Assembly (NCBI GenBank): GCA_004352715.1
Contig: SCFE01000097.1
Coordinates: 698,159-762,158, forward strand
Reading direction: 5' to 3'
From: Hofstenia miamia
Taxonomy: Eukaryota > Xenacoelomorpha > Acoela
Length of the DNA stretch: 64,000 bases
The first letter of the stretch is position 1; the number at the start of each line of letters is the position of its first letter. This document shows positions 33,298-45,093 of this stretch, piece after piece. Position numbers and translations under genes: made by a program. The notes below the pieces were generated by a model that worked only from the letters and a program-made list of their open reading frames with translations, was not told where the DNA came from and did not search any database.

Positions 33298-35598
33298 GTA
33301 AGTATATTTATAGCAATTTCTCAAGTAATTTGGTTTTCTTTGCAACATTCTGCTGAAATGGTTGATTTATTAGGCAGTTTCAAACAGTGAATTAATTCGA
33401 AATTCAAATGGCCATTACCATCGGCAGTACTCTAGCATTACTAATATTATGCATTAATGAGTTTTACAGTTTTTTAATCATATTTAATTTTATTTTACAA
33501 AAAAAATTTGATATTACAATTTGGATTTTGTTACCTAAAAATCATTATCTAGTATACTTTTTTACTTGAAAAATTTCGGTTGAATTTTGCTACAGCAATT
33601 TATTCAATTATCTATTTCAACTAAGTTTCAATTATGTCCTTAGCAATGACCTGACACTTAAGTGTACCGCAAACATTACAAAATGATTCTACAGTAGTGT
33701 TTAGCGAACTCGAATATACACTATTATGAATATATCAGAACGACGATAATCAAGTGAGATTTTCGCCCAATCCTAACTAGCCTTTATGTTATTTTGTAGC
33801 TAATATCCTTGAAAATATTTCTGTTCCACGAAACAAATAAATACAATTTATTGTCGAAACATTGTTATCCTTAATTTGATTCCCTATACCACAAAATAAT
33901 GGAGGGTAAGATGTTCCAATACATTGTAGAAGTCTCAATATTTTAATGTTAAGCTTCCATTTGACGATTGGAAGCACAATCCATTTCCCACATTTTCAAG
34001 TAATTTTCCCTAATCATATTAAGAAATTTGGTTTATTGACGTATCCATTGGTGAATTTCTTGCAATTAATGTCTTGTGCCCGCAGGTGCTATGCGCCTAA
34101 TTAGAGGAAGAGAGGATGAGGGGATGATACAGATCCAAGCTTGCGCCGCAATAAAGGAAAAAATGAGGAGCAAAGTAAAAATAACATACTCTTACGCAAC
34201 AGAACACGCAACTCATCCCAAATGTAGTTTATAAACAATGTTTTGAAATTAGCATTTTAAAATTTTAGATTAGTATCAATTTTGGATTTTCAATTTCAGT
34301 GTGTAGATTTTATTGGAAGTTTCAAACATAGCCAATGTTGATCTAGCAAACAAAAAATATTGAAGAAATTTTTATTTTTTCCAAGGATTTTTTTCCGCCC
34401 ATACACAAGACATGTTTTTCTTTATGCCTTGCCTATTTTCGATAATGATCGAATGAAATTAAAAAATCATAGTTAATTCATGAATTACAGAAAAGCTAAA
34501 AAAAATTTAAATTTAAAACATCAATTTACTTAAATTCAAAAACAGTTACTTTTTCATTAATTGACTTCAAGAAATTGTTTCTTAAACCTTTTGCAAGAAC
34601 GAAGATGGGGTAAGTGTAGATAATACGAGACGTAATTTCACATGAAGAAGAATACAGACACACACTAATATGCTTTTTATCAATGGTTCAGCAACTTGCT
34701 CTATATATTAATGTACCAAATAATATTAAATTGTGTTTTTTAAATTAATAATAGGCTTAATAACCTCCGAGGTAAATGGTATCGTATTACCTACATGTGT
34801 AAGCAATGCAAGACTGCTTCATTTTTAACCTAAATCTCAAGGAGTTGTTGAGTAAAATTCATTTTTATTGGGAACACAAATATCTAAAGAAAAAGTGTTT
34901 CTTTTAAGATGCTTGCGTTTCATTAAAACCAAAAATCAGCTTAAATTTAATATCAAGAATTCAATAATATTAATAATCAGAGATAATTGATTACCTCCTA
35001 AATTATATTCAATATGTATCATTCATTATATTGCCGGTAATTTAGCCCCAGGCGCTTTGCATTTTCTTTTAAAGCATAAAAATTCATAGCATTCAGCTTA
35101 CACAATTTATCAATATACAATATCCACAGTAATCATGCATAACAATAGCTGTCATATTGGTGGTCTCTCATTACTTACACAAATTATTGACTTGATGACC
35201 TTTTGAATGATCACTGTCTGCAGTCTACATTGTGCATAATAGCACAGTACGTACTCAATCTCAAAATCTTGTTATTAAACCATTTCTACAGCTCTTTATT
35301 ATTTTAACTTACCAATACATTTCTTGAAAAGCCAAAATTTATATCTAAAGAAATTTGGAGCATGTCAATTTGGAGAATTGATCATTTTTCATGGGAATAT
35401 AGACTTGTTGATAAAATTTTTAAATTTTGTGAAAGCAGAAATAGTAATAATAATAGAAGCCAATATAACAATAGCTTTTTCAAAACCAGGCAGGCATTAC
35501 ACGTTTGTGCAGTGGAGGCGGCTATGGGTGGGCAAGGTGGACTTGATTCAACTTAAAAAATACGATGGTAAGTGGCAAAGCAATACAAATTTTGAATT
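33298..35598. other. Inferred intron of gene 4 (first part), no gene seen
   Basis: No convincing coding sequence. A stretch at 34083-34232 after CCCGCAG stays open for about 48 codons but has no recognisable content. A degenerate dispersed repeat (CATTTTCAAGTAATTTTCCC) lies near 33990. Confidence 0.45.
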
Positions 35599-36166
35599 AA
35601 ATTAACAGAGCGTGATATTGCAAAAACAATGTAGATACCGATAGCTAGTTTATCAAAAATGGAAAAATATTAACCCATTAAACGCGAAATATTTGTTCTA
35701 TGATTTTTTGTTTTATTATATGAAAATAGTGATAACTAGATGAGTCAAGACGATATTAAGCAAAAATAATCATTTTTGTAAGAACAGGAGACAACATTTT
35801 GTTGAGAAAAATTGTTGCCAATCGCTGGACGCTCTGCAGGTGGCTGTATTGCTATGATGGCATCATTTTCGTGGTGGTCAGATTCTGTATCTTTCCAACA
35901 GACCATGTCTATAACGTCATTCAGTGTCAACTTTTTTCTCCTCATTTTGCAGGAGGCACATTCACTAAACAGATGAACAATCACGCAGTAGAATGACGAA
36001 TTGATGGTGTACACTGCACAACTGAAGCGAATTTGCAATATCAGCCAATGAAAGTGGTTCTATGATCTGATTGGTCGATTCTCTCCTCCATCAAAGCAGC
36101 GGCATCTATAGCTTTCAGAAGTGAGAGCAGATTATTTTGCGACACTTGGTGACTTGTAGCTCACAG
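35599..36166. repeat. Left copy of a duplication spanning an assembly gap
   Basis: Nearly identical to 37181-37784, including about 70 bp of flank outside the piggyBac-like element. Differences are a few substitutions and a 36-bp insertion in the right copy. It contains the left end (TTAACCCATTAA at 35670-35681) and the interior of the element, and diverges just before the N run. Confidence 0.85.
35745..36038 (-). pseudogene. piggyBac-like transposase N-terminal fragment (left copy)
   Basis: A minus-strand frame of 97 codons including CKMRRKKLTLNDVIDMV, ENDAIIAIQPPAERPAIG. The LTLNxVIDM...IQPPAE pattern resembles the acidic/proline N-terminus of piggyBac-derived (PGBD) transposases. It ends after about 97 residues without the catalytic domain. 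It is part of a non-autonomous element. Confidence 0.5.
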
Positions 36167-36180
36167 TTAGTCATCCAGAA

Positions 36181-37180
36181 NNNNNNNNNNNNNNNNNNNN
36201 NNNNNNNNNNNNNNNNNNNNNNNNNNNNNNNNNNNNNNNNNNNNNNNNNNNNNNNNNNNNNNNNNNNNNNNNNNNNNNNNNNNNNNNNNNNNNNNNNNNN
36301 NNNNNNNNNNNNNNNNNNNNNNNNNNNNNNNNNNNNNNNNNNNNNNNNNNNNNNNNNNNNNNNNNNNNNNNNNNNNNNNNNNNNNNNNNNNNNNNNNNNN
36401 NNNNNNNNNNNNNNNNNNNNNNNNNNNNNNNNNNNNNNNNNNNNNNNNNNNNNNNNNNNNNNNNNNNNNNNNNNNNNNNNNNNNNNNNNNNNNNNNNNNN
36501 NNNNNNNNNNNNNNNNNNNNNNNNNNNNNNNNNNNNNNNNNNNNNNNNNNNNNNNNNNNNNNNNNNNNNNNNNNNNNNNNNNNNNNNNNNNNNNNNNNNN
36601 NNNNNNNNNNNNNNNNNNNNNNNNNNNNNNNNNNNNNNNNNNNNNNNNNNNNNNNNNNNNNNNNNNNNNNNNNNNNNNNNNNNNNNNNNNNNNNNNNNNN
36701 NNNNNNNNNNNNNNNNNNNNNNNNNNNNNNNNNNNNNNNNNNNNNNNNNNNNNNNNNNNNNNNNNNNNNNNNNNNNNNNNNNNNNNNNNNNNNNNNNNNN
36801 NNNNNNNNNNNNNNNNNNNNNNNNNNNNNNNNNNNNNNNNNNNNNNNNNNNNNNNNNNNNNNNNNNNNNNNNNNNNNNNNNNNNNNNNNNNNNNNNNNNN
36901 NNNNNNNNNNNNNNNNNNNNNNNNNNNNNNNNNNNNNNNNNNNNNNNNNNNNNNNNNNNNNNNNNNNNNNNNNNNNNNNNNNNNNNNNNNNNNNNNNNNN
37001 NNNNNNNNNNNNNNNNNNNNNNNNNNNNNNNNNNNNNNNNNNNNNNNNNNNNNNNNNNNNNNNNNNNNNNNNNNNNNNNNNNNNNNNNNNNNNNNNNNNN
37101 NNNNNNNNNNNNNNNNNNNNNNNNNNNNNNNNNNNNNNNNNNNNNNNNNNNNNNNNNNNNNNNNNNNNNNNNNNNNNNNN
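36181..37180. other. Assembly gap (exactly 1000 N)
   Basis: The round length suggests a placeholder of unknown true size. Both flanks carry the same sequence, so the join may be a haplotype duplication rather than a real tandem repeat. Confidence 0.99.
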
Positions 37181-37784
37181 AAATTAACAGAGCGTGATAT
37201 TGCAAAAACAATGTAGATACCGATAGCTAGTTTATCAAAAATGGAAAAATATTAACCCATTAAACGCGAAATATTTGTTCTATGATTTTTTGTTTTATTA
37301 TATGAAAATAGTGATAACTAGATGAGTCAAGACGATATTAAGCAAAAATAATCATTTTTGTAAGAACAGGAGACAACATTTTGTTGAGAAAAATTGTTGC
37401 CAATCGCTGGACGCTCTGCAGGTGGCTGTATTGCTATGATGGCATCATTTTCGTGGTGGTCAGATTCTGTATCTTTCCAACAGACCATGTCTATAACCTC
37501 ATTCAGTGTCAACTTTTTTCTCCTCATTTTGCAGGAGGCACTTGTCAACTTTTTTCTCCTCATTTTGCAGGAGGCACATTCACTAAACAGATGAACAATC
37601 ACGCAGTAGAATGACGAATTGATGGTGTACACTGCACAACTGAAGCGAATTTGCAATATCAGCCAATGAAAGTGGTTCTATGATCTGATTGGTCGATTCT
37701 CTCCTCCATCAAAGCAGCGGCATCTATAGCGTTCAGAAGTGAGAGCAGATTATTTTGCGACACTTGGTGACTTGTAGCTCACAG
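37181..37784. repeat. Right copy of the gap-spanning duplication
   Basis: Begins at the first base after the gap with the same AAATTAACAGAGCG as at 35599. It is longer than the left copy by 36 bp, fully explained by the internal tandem duplication. Confidence 0.85.
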
Positions 37785-38201
37785 GCAGTGTTCCCATTTG
37801 ATTTCTAACTTATTGTATGTGTTACCAGCGAATGGCAACATTTGTTGCAGCCGGTGATAAACTGCTTATGGTAAAACATGATTATGTCTAATAGCCTGTA
37901 CGTTCGTCCAATGACATCTTTAGCTCATGAAAGAATTTATAGATAATCTTTGAAGGCCAATTAAAAATATTTTGACTTGATGCAATAACGAATTACAGAA
38001 TACTTTTACGATTACAACGTATATGAATTTAGGCCTATATAATCGTAAGAAAAAAATCCAATGATTACAGTATACGTTACAAAAGCATTAATCATACACG
38101 GAAGAAGGCTATGTCAGTGGTGAAGCCTTATCATTATGTTGGAAAAAAACACAAAAAATGGGATTGGCAACAGTTGTTGCCAATCGCCATTAATGGGTTA
38201 A
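37252..38201. mobile_element. Non-autonomous piggyBac-like element with TTAA ends
   Basis: The left end TTAACCCATTAAACGC (37252) and the right end GCCATTAATGGGTTAA (ending 38201) form inverted termini bounded by TTAA, the target-site signature of piggyBac elements. The length is 950 bp. A near-perfect 24-bp palindrome with GATTGGCAACA arms lies just inside the right end (38162-38185). The minus-strand N-terminal transposase fragment is inside, with no catalytic core. Termini, TTAA ends and coding remnant all agree. Confidence 0.85.
37327..37656 (-). pseudogene. piggyBac-like transposase N-terminal fragment (right copy)
   Basis: Same fragment as at 35745-36038 but 109 codons long. A 36-bp direct duplication (37508-37579) repeats SASCKMRRKKLT in frame. 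The frame ends at 37327 shortly after IQPPAERPAIGNNF. Being in frame, the duplication does not by itself break the reading frame. The remainder of a transposase is absent. Confidence 0.5.
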
Positions 38202-38362
38202 CAAATATTCACAAATATTACAGCAGTAAGTACAATTTCTAATACGATTTTTTACCGCTTGGCGTTGAGCTCCAAATTTGCAATTTATCCAATCAGAATT
38301 GTTCATCAGAAGCGGACCAAATTGCCTTCATCCACGATCCACCTTTCTCTTAAACAATACCT

Positions 38363-38977
38363 ATGCAATATTGTAAACCAACGGTCAATCAAAAACTGAG
38401 CACGTTGGCACTGTTGGAACAAAATGACATAGTACACCTTTCAAGAAACAAGTGTCCGGAATTAAAAAATAGCACTGTCCGTCTTATTTTTGGCTGCAAG
38501 TGGTCCGATTACATAACTCCTTACCTTCATGATTTACAATGGCTCCCGGTAGTTGAACGCACTAAATTCAAGTTACTGTGTCTTACATTCAAAATTGTCA
38601 ATAGATTTAATTTACCTCTTTCATTCTCTAATACTCTTAAGCCTCGAATAAATTTAAGTAACATTCGACAGCCTAAAGATTTTGACATCTCTCTTGGTCA
38701 TACCAACCTTGCGTTACGTAACTTCAGCATTGTGGGTCCGAGATTATGGTATAGCCTTCCTATTAATTTGCAACAATTGACGTCATACAAAGATTTCAAG
38801 AAGCACTTAAAAACGTACTTGTTTCAAGTGAATATGATTTGTTTATTTACTTCCATCTTAGAAGGGAACTTGTTCCCATTAAGATGTGTATTTTTAACTG
38901 TGATAATAATAATAATTAATGCAATAGTGCCTACAAAAGGTGGTGTGAGCCGTGAGACGAACTTTCTCTCAGTTTAA
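38363..38977 (+). pseudogene. LINE ORF2 C-terminal fragment (CR1/L2-like)
   Basis: A 204-codon frame containing RLIFGCKWSDYITPYLHDLQ and WLPVVERTKFKLLCL, then GPRLWYSLPINLQ and FKKHLKTYLF. This is the well-known C-terminal region following the reverse transcriptase in non-LTR retrotransposons (HITPxLxxLHWLPV...LWNSLP...FKxxLKTxLF). The endonuclease and catalytic RT core are missing, as expected for a 5'-truncated insertion. ATAATAATAATTAATG follows near 38903. The orientation is the same as the neighbouring channel genes. Confidence 0.85.
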
Positions 38978-41404
38978 CCTCTCATTTACATTAAATTTTA
39001 CTATAGACGCCTTAAAAATTTTCAAATCGAAAAAAAGTTTTTTCTAGATTTATCGATGAAAAATCGAATGGTGTAACAACTTTGAAGATAAGGTAGAAAC
39101 TGACCAAGCTATATTGCCTACTAAAAATAACCTACTTCGTAAAAAATTTCCACATCCTAGAGGTTTTTTATATCCAGCCCATTCAATGTTATAGCTACAA
39201 TTTTAAATATGAAGGCAACTTGCGCCTGGTGTTACTCTATCAACCAGTATATAGTATGCTAAGATCTACCCATTTTACGATTTTACTAAATTACTGACAA
39301 ATACCTACTTGATTATTTTAACCATTTTGACAAATTTTTGAATCGAATGAAAAATTCATGTTTTCTACATATTTTGATGTTAAATATCAAGAAATTATAA
39401 AGATATTAGATGAAGATCATGTAAACACCCTTGAAAATTCTCTAACTCTAAAAGTTTGTAACTCAGTATTTTATTTATTATTCAAATTCTGTTTGCTTTT
39501 TAAGATCGTTAAGAAAAACTACTTTCAAATGGTATTTTTAATATTTATTTCTGCAAATACAGATCGCATAATAATTTTTTACTCTATAATCAGCAGATTA
39601 AGAACATGGATAGTCTCAATCTAGCATATGGGAAAATTAGTTGAAGCATTAGAAACGTATATCTCTCTTCTGTTGAGACTTCCGGAGAGATGGAATAAAT
39701 GACATCAAAAGTATAACATAGCAATCCTACTAAGGTCCTTTCCCAAGAACATCTACTTCATTATGATATGGAAACACTATTATATTTCACTTTCTTATCC
39801 CTATTTCAACCTTCTTGAATTTCAAAATCAGTGTAATATTTGTTGAAAATAAAAAACGCAAGAGTAGTATACTTTTACATTTAGTGTGGTCCACCCTGCA
39901 CATAATGCCACACGCTGTTACTACACTTGTGGTCTCGTATTCGCTACGCTTATCCTATATGTAAACATCACATTAAATGCCTATGCTTTGGTTGTTGCAT
40001 ACATTTTTATTCCGTTTACTGTAGTCTTTTGAAATATTTTTTAGCATAGAAATTTTCTTGAATAAGAACAAGAAATAGAATCCCAACTCAAAGAATTTTG
40101 CGGTGCCCAAGGTGGGGGCACATTTGAGTTGGGATTATATGAATATAATATATTTCTTCAAAGATATTTGAATAAATTGCTACCACAACCCCTCTGTCAT
40201 TGTTGCAATAGGGCACAAATATAGGAAGTCAGTTTATGTTCAGAAAACAAAATATTTCAGGGTTGTTGTTACTCTCATGGACATTAGACCTCATTATCTG
40301 AACACTAGGTATAGAAAGAATATAAATATTTTTATAATAATCGGTTTTCTCATTTTTAAAAATTTTATATTTGCATGCACTTCAGGCACAAATCTTCATC
40401 ATTGCATGATCAAAAATCCTTTCAATATTTTCTTAACAGGCTTGGATAAAACTGGTCAAAAACGTGAAAAGATCACTTTGCTACGTAAAAGTGACACTAG
40501 TGAAATTAGGTTTTAGAAGAATTTTTGAAATGGTAAAATTTGTTAAGCAGTAAAGATATTTGTGAATATCAATTGAGTTGACTTAATGTAGCTTTTATGC
40601 ACTAACTTAGTATACATAAAACTTGGAATTCAATGCTTCTAGCCAAGTAATCTACTAAATGCCAATAAAGAAGATAGGCCTTCATTGTCTTCCTCAGATG
40701 TGTAGTGACATTAACCCCAAGCTGCCTATTGTTCCATTGAAATCACAAACCATTTCTTCCACATTCTCAAACAATTTTCTCGCAGATTTTTAGGAAATTT
40801 GGGATTCCTGGAATTGAACACATCTATTGGTTTGTGTACTTTATTGTCATGGTGAAAATTTGTCATTAGAATTATTCCTGTTTTAAAATATTTAATTTTA
40901 GGCTGGCTACACAGTTGTTAATTTATTTCAAACTATGTGATATAATAGGCACCAGGGCTAATCGAAATTTTCTGCGCGTAGAATGTGAACTGCATAAAAA
41001 TGTCTACCAAAAAGAAAAGCTATTATTGAACAGGAAAGCAAGTCTTCCTTCACATCTGTTTGAATCTCATATACATGATTTAGCACAAACTCTATACTAA
41101 GCTGCGTTTCAATATTTTAACATTTTGAATAATCTTTTGTTACTTTACGCACAGTCTGGGTATTTAAACTATTCATACGGAAACTTAATTTAATGAATAT
41201 TCGCAGCATCATGACAAAAATTTTTCTCAAATGCACACAAGCCCGGGTTTGAGTAGGATGCAAAAATGGTAAAGCTCAAGAAAATCATGAGACATGAGCA
41301 TAGTCATTCTACTAAGCTTTGCACTCGGTAAATTCGACAAAAAATTAGTTTACTATTTGAAGATTTATACCCTATGAAAAACTCATTTTATTTTCAGTGG
41401 TGTT
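38978..41404. other. Inferred intron of gene 4 (second part), no gene seen
   Basis: No convincing gene. It includes a nested hairpin at 40079-40136 (separate entry) and a copy of a degenerate dispersed repeat near 40728-40860 (ACACATCTATTGGT). Frames at 39358-39624 and 40277-40516 are low-complexity and unrecognised. Confidence 0.45.
40079..40136. other. Nested perfect inverted repeat (hairpin)
   Basis: Outer arms AATCCCAACTCAAA (40079-40092) and TTTGAGTTGGGATT (40123-40136) are perfect complements of 14 bp. An inner stem GTGCCC/GGGCAC lies in the loop. The roughly 58-nt unit could be a tiny palindromic element or fold as a structured RNA. Confidence 0.8.
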
Positions 41405-41831
41405 TATATATATATATATATATANNNNNNNNNNNNNNNNNNNNNNNNNNNNNNNNNNNNNNNNNNNNNNNNNNNNNNNNNNNNNNNNNNNNNNNNNNNN
41501 NNNNNNNNNNNNNNNNNNNNNNNNNNNNNNNNNNNNNNNNNNNNNNNNNNNNNNNNNNNNNNNNNNNNNNNNNNNNNNNNNNNNNNNNNNNNNNNNNNNN
41601 NNNNNNNNNNNNNNNNNNNNNNNNNNNNNNNNNNNNNNNNNNNNNNNNNNNNNNNNNNNNNNNNNNNNNNNNNNNNNNNNNNNNNNNNNNNNNNNNNNNN
41701 NNNNNNNNNNNNNNNNNNNNNNNNNNNNNNNNNNNNNNNNNNNNNNNNNNNNNNNNNNNNNNNNNNNNNNNNNNNNNNNNNNNNNNNNNNNNNNNNNNNN
41801 NNNNNNNNNNNNNNNNNNNNNNNNNNNNNNN

Positions 41832-41863
<32 letters not shown>
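41405..41863. repeat. (AT)n microsatellite containing an assembly gap
   Basis: AT repeats at 41405-41424 and 41833-41863 border a run of 407 N (41425-41831). The gap is probably caused by the repeat itself. Confidence 0.95.
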
Positions 41864-41864
<1 letters not shown>

Positions 41865-41907
41865 TGTATATATAACTGTCATGATTTAGCTTGGGTATGA
41901 ATCCGTG

Positions 41908-42244
41908 TAGGATTTTGTTAAAACAATTGTTCTCGAATTTCATCATTCCTATTCAGAAAACTTTGTAATTTTTGAAAAAAAATTTTTCCATGTTGTTTCA
42001 AAAAATAGTTGTACTCAGAGTGCGATTGGTCTAAGTACACATCGTTGCTAGATGTAACTTGTTGAGAAATAGTTTTCCTTCAAGATTTTTTCGGAAAACT
42101 ATCAGAATAATGATGCAGAAATAGACCAACATATTACCACAACTCACCTGCACATAATTATTAAAACATTACGACTGTTGTTTTCTAACTGTCCTACTGG
42201 CGTACGCCGGATTCTCCGACGGAGATATGTTAGTAATGCCCAAA
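41908..42244. repeat. 337-bp direct repeat, left copy
   Basis: By eye, base-for-base identical to 46280-46616, from TAGGATTTTGTTAAAACAAT to AGTAATGCCCAAA, in the same orientation. The two copies bracket channel gene 4. The contents are not recognised, and inverted termini are not evident. Confidence 0.92.
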
Positions 42245-42639
42245 AGATGGATGAAGCAACATGAAAAAATGTTATAATATTGAAATATAGACCCCAAAAA
42301 TTTTTGAATATGTTTTAAAAATCCTATAAGGGACATTCCACAATACCCCCTCTCCCATTGCTCTCAATTATGTAACTAGGAATAAGGTTGCTTGCAATTT
42401 TTTTAGTATGTCGCTACATTTTGCAAATTGATGATATTGCTAAATAACAAAGGTAACAAATGGAGTTAGGTACCACCTCAAAATGAACTTATTTCCTTTT
42501 CATTTTTCAAAAATGTTGATTCTATGCATATAATATTATTCTTAATATTTAATTCTGATTTTCACGTGGGGCATATACAAAAATTTATTTTGAAAATTCT
42601 ATAATACATATGTTGTGTTAATAACGTTTAGAACTAAAA

Positions 42640-45093
42640 ATGAAGAAAGAAGCATGGAATGACCCAAATATCCAAAAAATGAATGAAAATCAAAAGCATC
42701 CTATATCCAATCAGATGCTATCATCAGATCCTGCATCTGCAATGAGTGTGAAGCTAAAAAGCTTGTTTGCTTCCTTTTTCCCCGAGGTACTTGAAGCCGA
42801 AAATAAGGCAGTGATGCTAATTTGGTTGACAATTTACATTTTCAGCTTAGGGCTATTTGCTATGCAGTTTAGACCACTAGTGCAGAAGTATCTCTCTCAT
42901 GACGTAATTGTTCAACTGTCAATAGAAGAAGTAACTCATTTGGAATTTCCCCAAATTACAATATGCACAGAAAGTTTTTTCCAAAAATCGAAACTATTAG
43001 AATCCGATCGCAATGATAGTCTTTTTGAACTCGGTCTTATGGATGAAGTGCAGAAGTATTTTGTTCTAAACAAATACGCAAATTCGAGTATTACTTTTGA
43101 TTGCGAAGGCTCTGCCAGTTTGATTATGTGCAAAAATTCAAGGGAATGCATTCCAAATTTCTGGATGTGCGACAATGAAACGGATTGCAAAAGGGAGGAA
43201 GAACCAACTGTTGTTGAAACTCATGAAAACTGTGGTGCTGATGGTTATTTTAAGCCCATGGCTTGCTATTATGGCCTTCAACCTTGCAAATTCGATACAA
43301 CGCAATGTGCAATGTACTGTGACGATGTAAAACAATGCAGCGACGGAAGTGATGAACCATACGGATCCGGCTGTCCATCAATTAGCGAGGTAATAAACAA
43401 AACTGCAGGAACTACAGCTCAAACTGTGACGTCACATCAGCAATTTGGTCGCTCAAATTCGAATTACAGAATTAATTATTTTCGAAAAATTAATATATTC
43501 GCTGGATCGAATGTGTTCATTTTACTCCATTTTACCCACTTTGATATTGAAAATGCATGGCATTGTTATTACGACTATATAATGATTTTAGATGGCGATC
43601 ATCAATATCCATCAACATGGAGCTATTATAGAAAATGTGGACAATCTATTCCTTCCAATTTAATACTAAAGCCGCCAGTCGAAATTCGTTTCCATTCTGA
43701 CTACTCGGTGACCGGAAGAGGGTTTGCTATTCAGTATTCAATTGTTAGTGAAGACGAGGTATCCAGCAGAAGAAAGCGTTCAGTTAATAATATTGATGTA
43801 GGTGGATCACTTGCGGATGATTGGCGTTCGATGTACTATTCAATTAGAAGTAAGGATGATGTAGACTACACTTCTCTTGAAAACATGTCATTATTTAGAC
43901 CAGAGGTGGCATTCCAAAATGGAATAAACTTTTCCAATCTTCTCCTGCATTGTAAGTATGATGGAAACAATTGCGCTAATCAAAGGAATAAGAGCAATGA
44001 ATATTTTGACTACTTTCTTAATGCTAAGTATGGAACTTGTTTCATATTTAATATAGCCAACAATATTAGCAGTCGTCACGTATCTAGAGCAGGTGCAAAA
44101 AATGGACTTCTCTTTGTTCTTTTTTTAGATAAAAATGAAAGTGTGGGCTTACTGGATTACCTTTCTGGATTCACAGTCACTATTGATCATCCAACTAGAT
44201 ATCCAATGCCAGAAAAAGGAAATATTTTACTTCAACCAGGAAATGCCTACCAAATTTCCATATACAAAAAGTCAATTGCAAATGTCAAAAATTGTGCAAA
44301 TTTCGATCCAGTTTTGAGCAAACGTGAAAGAGTCCACCAAGTCTACGAAAACAAAGACATCAGTAAAGAAGTCTATGAAGAAATTGTTATTGGCAATATA
44401 TCAACCTTCGGACCACATGATAATTGGCATAACTATAGCCAAGAATTGTGTTACGAAACATGTTTGTATGACAACTTATACTATGATTGTGGATGCGTGG
44501 ATTCTTATCTCTATACATATGAAGATAATAACGAAATGCCTAAATCGCTTTACCCCATTTGCAGCCCTTGGAATAAAACTCAGATTGAATGCAGGCAAAC
44601 AACTCATAATCGGTTTTCGGAATTGGATAAACTCTCGATTAAATGCGACTGCCCTTTAGCATGCTATTCTGCACTATATGATATTGGTATCGCAAGTTCT
44701 GAGTTTCCCTCCAAAAATAACTTGTATTATTTTTTACATGAAATTTTGAGTCTTTCAAATACAAATGCTAGAGAATATATCAAAACTCTAATCGATTTGC
44801 GTGCACAAGATACAATTAGTGAGCGAGAACTACTGGCAAGGGTCAGGGAAGACTTTGCACGTGTTGAGATTTTTTACTCAGCAATGAACTATGAATCAGT
44901 TGTGGAGATTCCGGCCTACAGCTTCGAACAACTTATTTCCGCTTTTGCTGGGAATCTTGGGATGTTTGTTGGTTGGAGCGTTTTAACCTTTTCTCAAGTG
45001 GTAATGCTATTTTTCAATATTATGAAATTTGGAGTGCAAAGACTCTTTCTTGATATGAATCAATTGAAGAAAAACTCAATAAGAAAGGCTTAG
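42640..45093 (+). CDS. DEG/ENaC channel with LDLa-LDLa-CUB insert (gene 4)
   Basis: An 817-residue paralogue. It has TM1 near 62-81 (VMLIWLTIYIFSLGLFAMQF), FPQITIC, LDLa repeats (ECIPNFWMCDNETDC; CAMYCDDVKQCSDGSDE), and a CUB domain with CYYDYIMILDG and HSDYS. The furin-type site RRKR|S at residues 377-380 (43768-43779) is the classical R-x-K/R-R form. The ASC core includes LLLHCKYDGNNC, YGTCFIFN, LCYETC, CGCVDSY and CDCPLAC. TM2 reads GMFVGWSVLTFSQVVMLFFN. The start is fixed by the acceptor ACGTTTAG 8 nt upstream. It is convergent with gene 5, with which it shares a nearly identical tract at 42960-43190. Direct repeats of 337 bp flank the gene. Confidence 0.94.
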   Translation: MKKEAWNDPNIQKMNENQKHPISNQMLSSDPASAMSVKLKSLFASFFPEVLEAENKAVMLIWLTIYIFSLGLFAMQFRPLVQKYLSHDVIVQLSIEEVTHLEFPQITICTESFFQKSKLLESDRNDSLFELGLMDEVQKYFVLNKYANSSITFDCEGSASLIMCKNSRECIPNFWMCDNETDCKREEEPTVVETHENCGADGYFKPMACYYGLQPCKFDTTQCAMYCDDVKQCSDGSDEPYGSGCPSISEVINKTAGTTAQTVTSHQQFGRSNSNYRINYFRKINIFAGSNVFILLHFTHFDIENAWHCYYDYIMILDGDHQYPSTWSYYRKCGQSIPSNLILKPPVEIRFHSDYSVTGRGFAIQYSIVSEDEVSSRRKRSVNNIDVGGSLADDWRSMYYSIRSKDDVDYTSLENMSLFRPEVAFQNGINFSNLLLHCKYDGNNCANQRNKSNEYFDYFLNAKYGTCFIFNIANNISSRHVSRAGAKNGLLFVLFLDKNESVGLLDYLSGFTVTIDHPTRYPMPEKGNILLQPGNAYQISIYKKSIANVKNCANFDPVLSKRERVHQVYENKDISKEVYEEIVIGNISTFGPHDNWHNYSQELCYETCLYDNLYYDCGCVDSYLYTYEDNNEMPKSLYPICSPWNKTQIECRQTTHNRFSELDKLSIKCDCPLACYSALYDIGIASSEFPSKNNLYYFLHEILSLSNTNAREYIKTLIDLRAQDTISERELLARVREDFARVEIFYSAMNYESVVEIPAYSFEQLISAFAGNLGMFVGWSVLTFSQVVMLFFNIMKFGVQRLFLDMNQLKKNSIRKA

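Noticed and set aside
34083-34232. Exon-like stretch after CCCGCAG (about 48 open codons)
   Set aside because: No recognisable protein, no partner exon and no paralogue within the window.
36137-37216. Long open frames through the 1000-N gap on both strands
   Set aside because: They consist almost entirely of undetermined residues and carry no coding information.
41374-41946. Open frames rich in Ile-Tyr repeats
   Set aside because: They are translations of the (AT)n microsatellite and the gap inside it.
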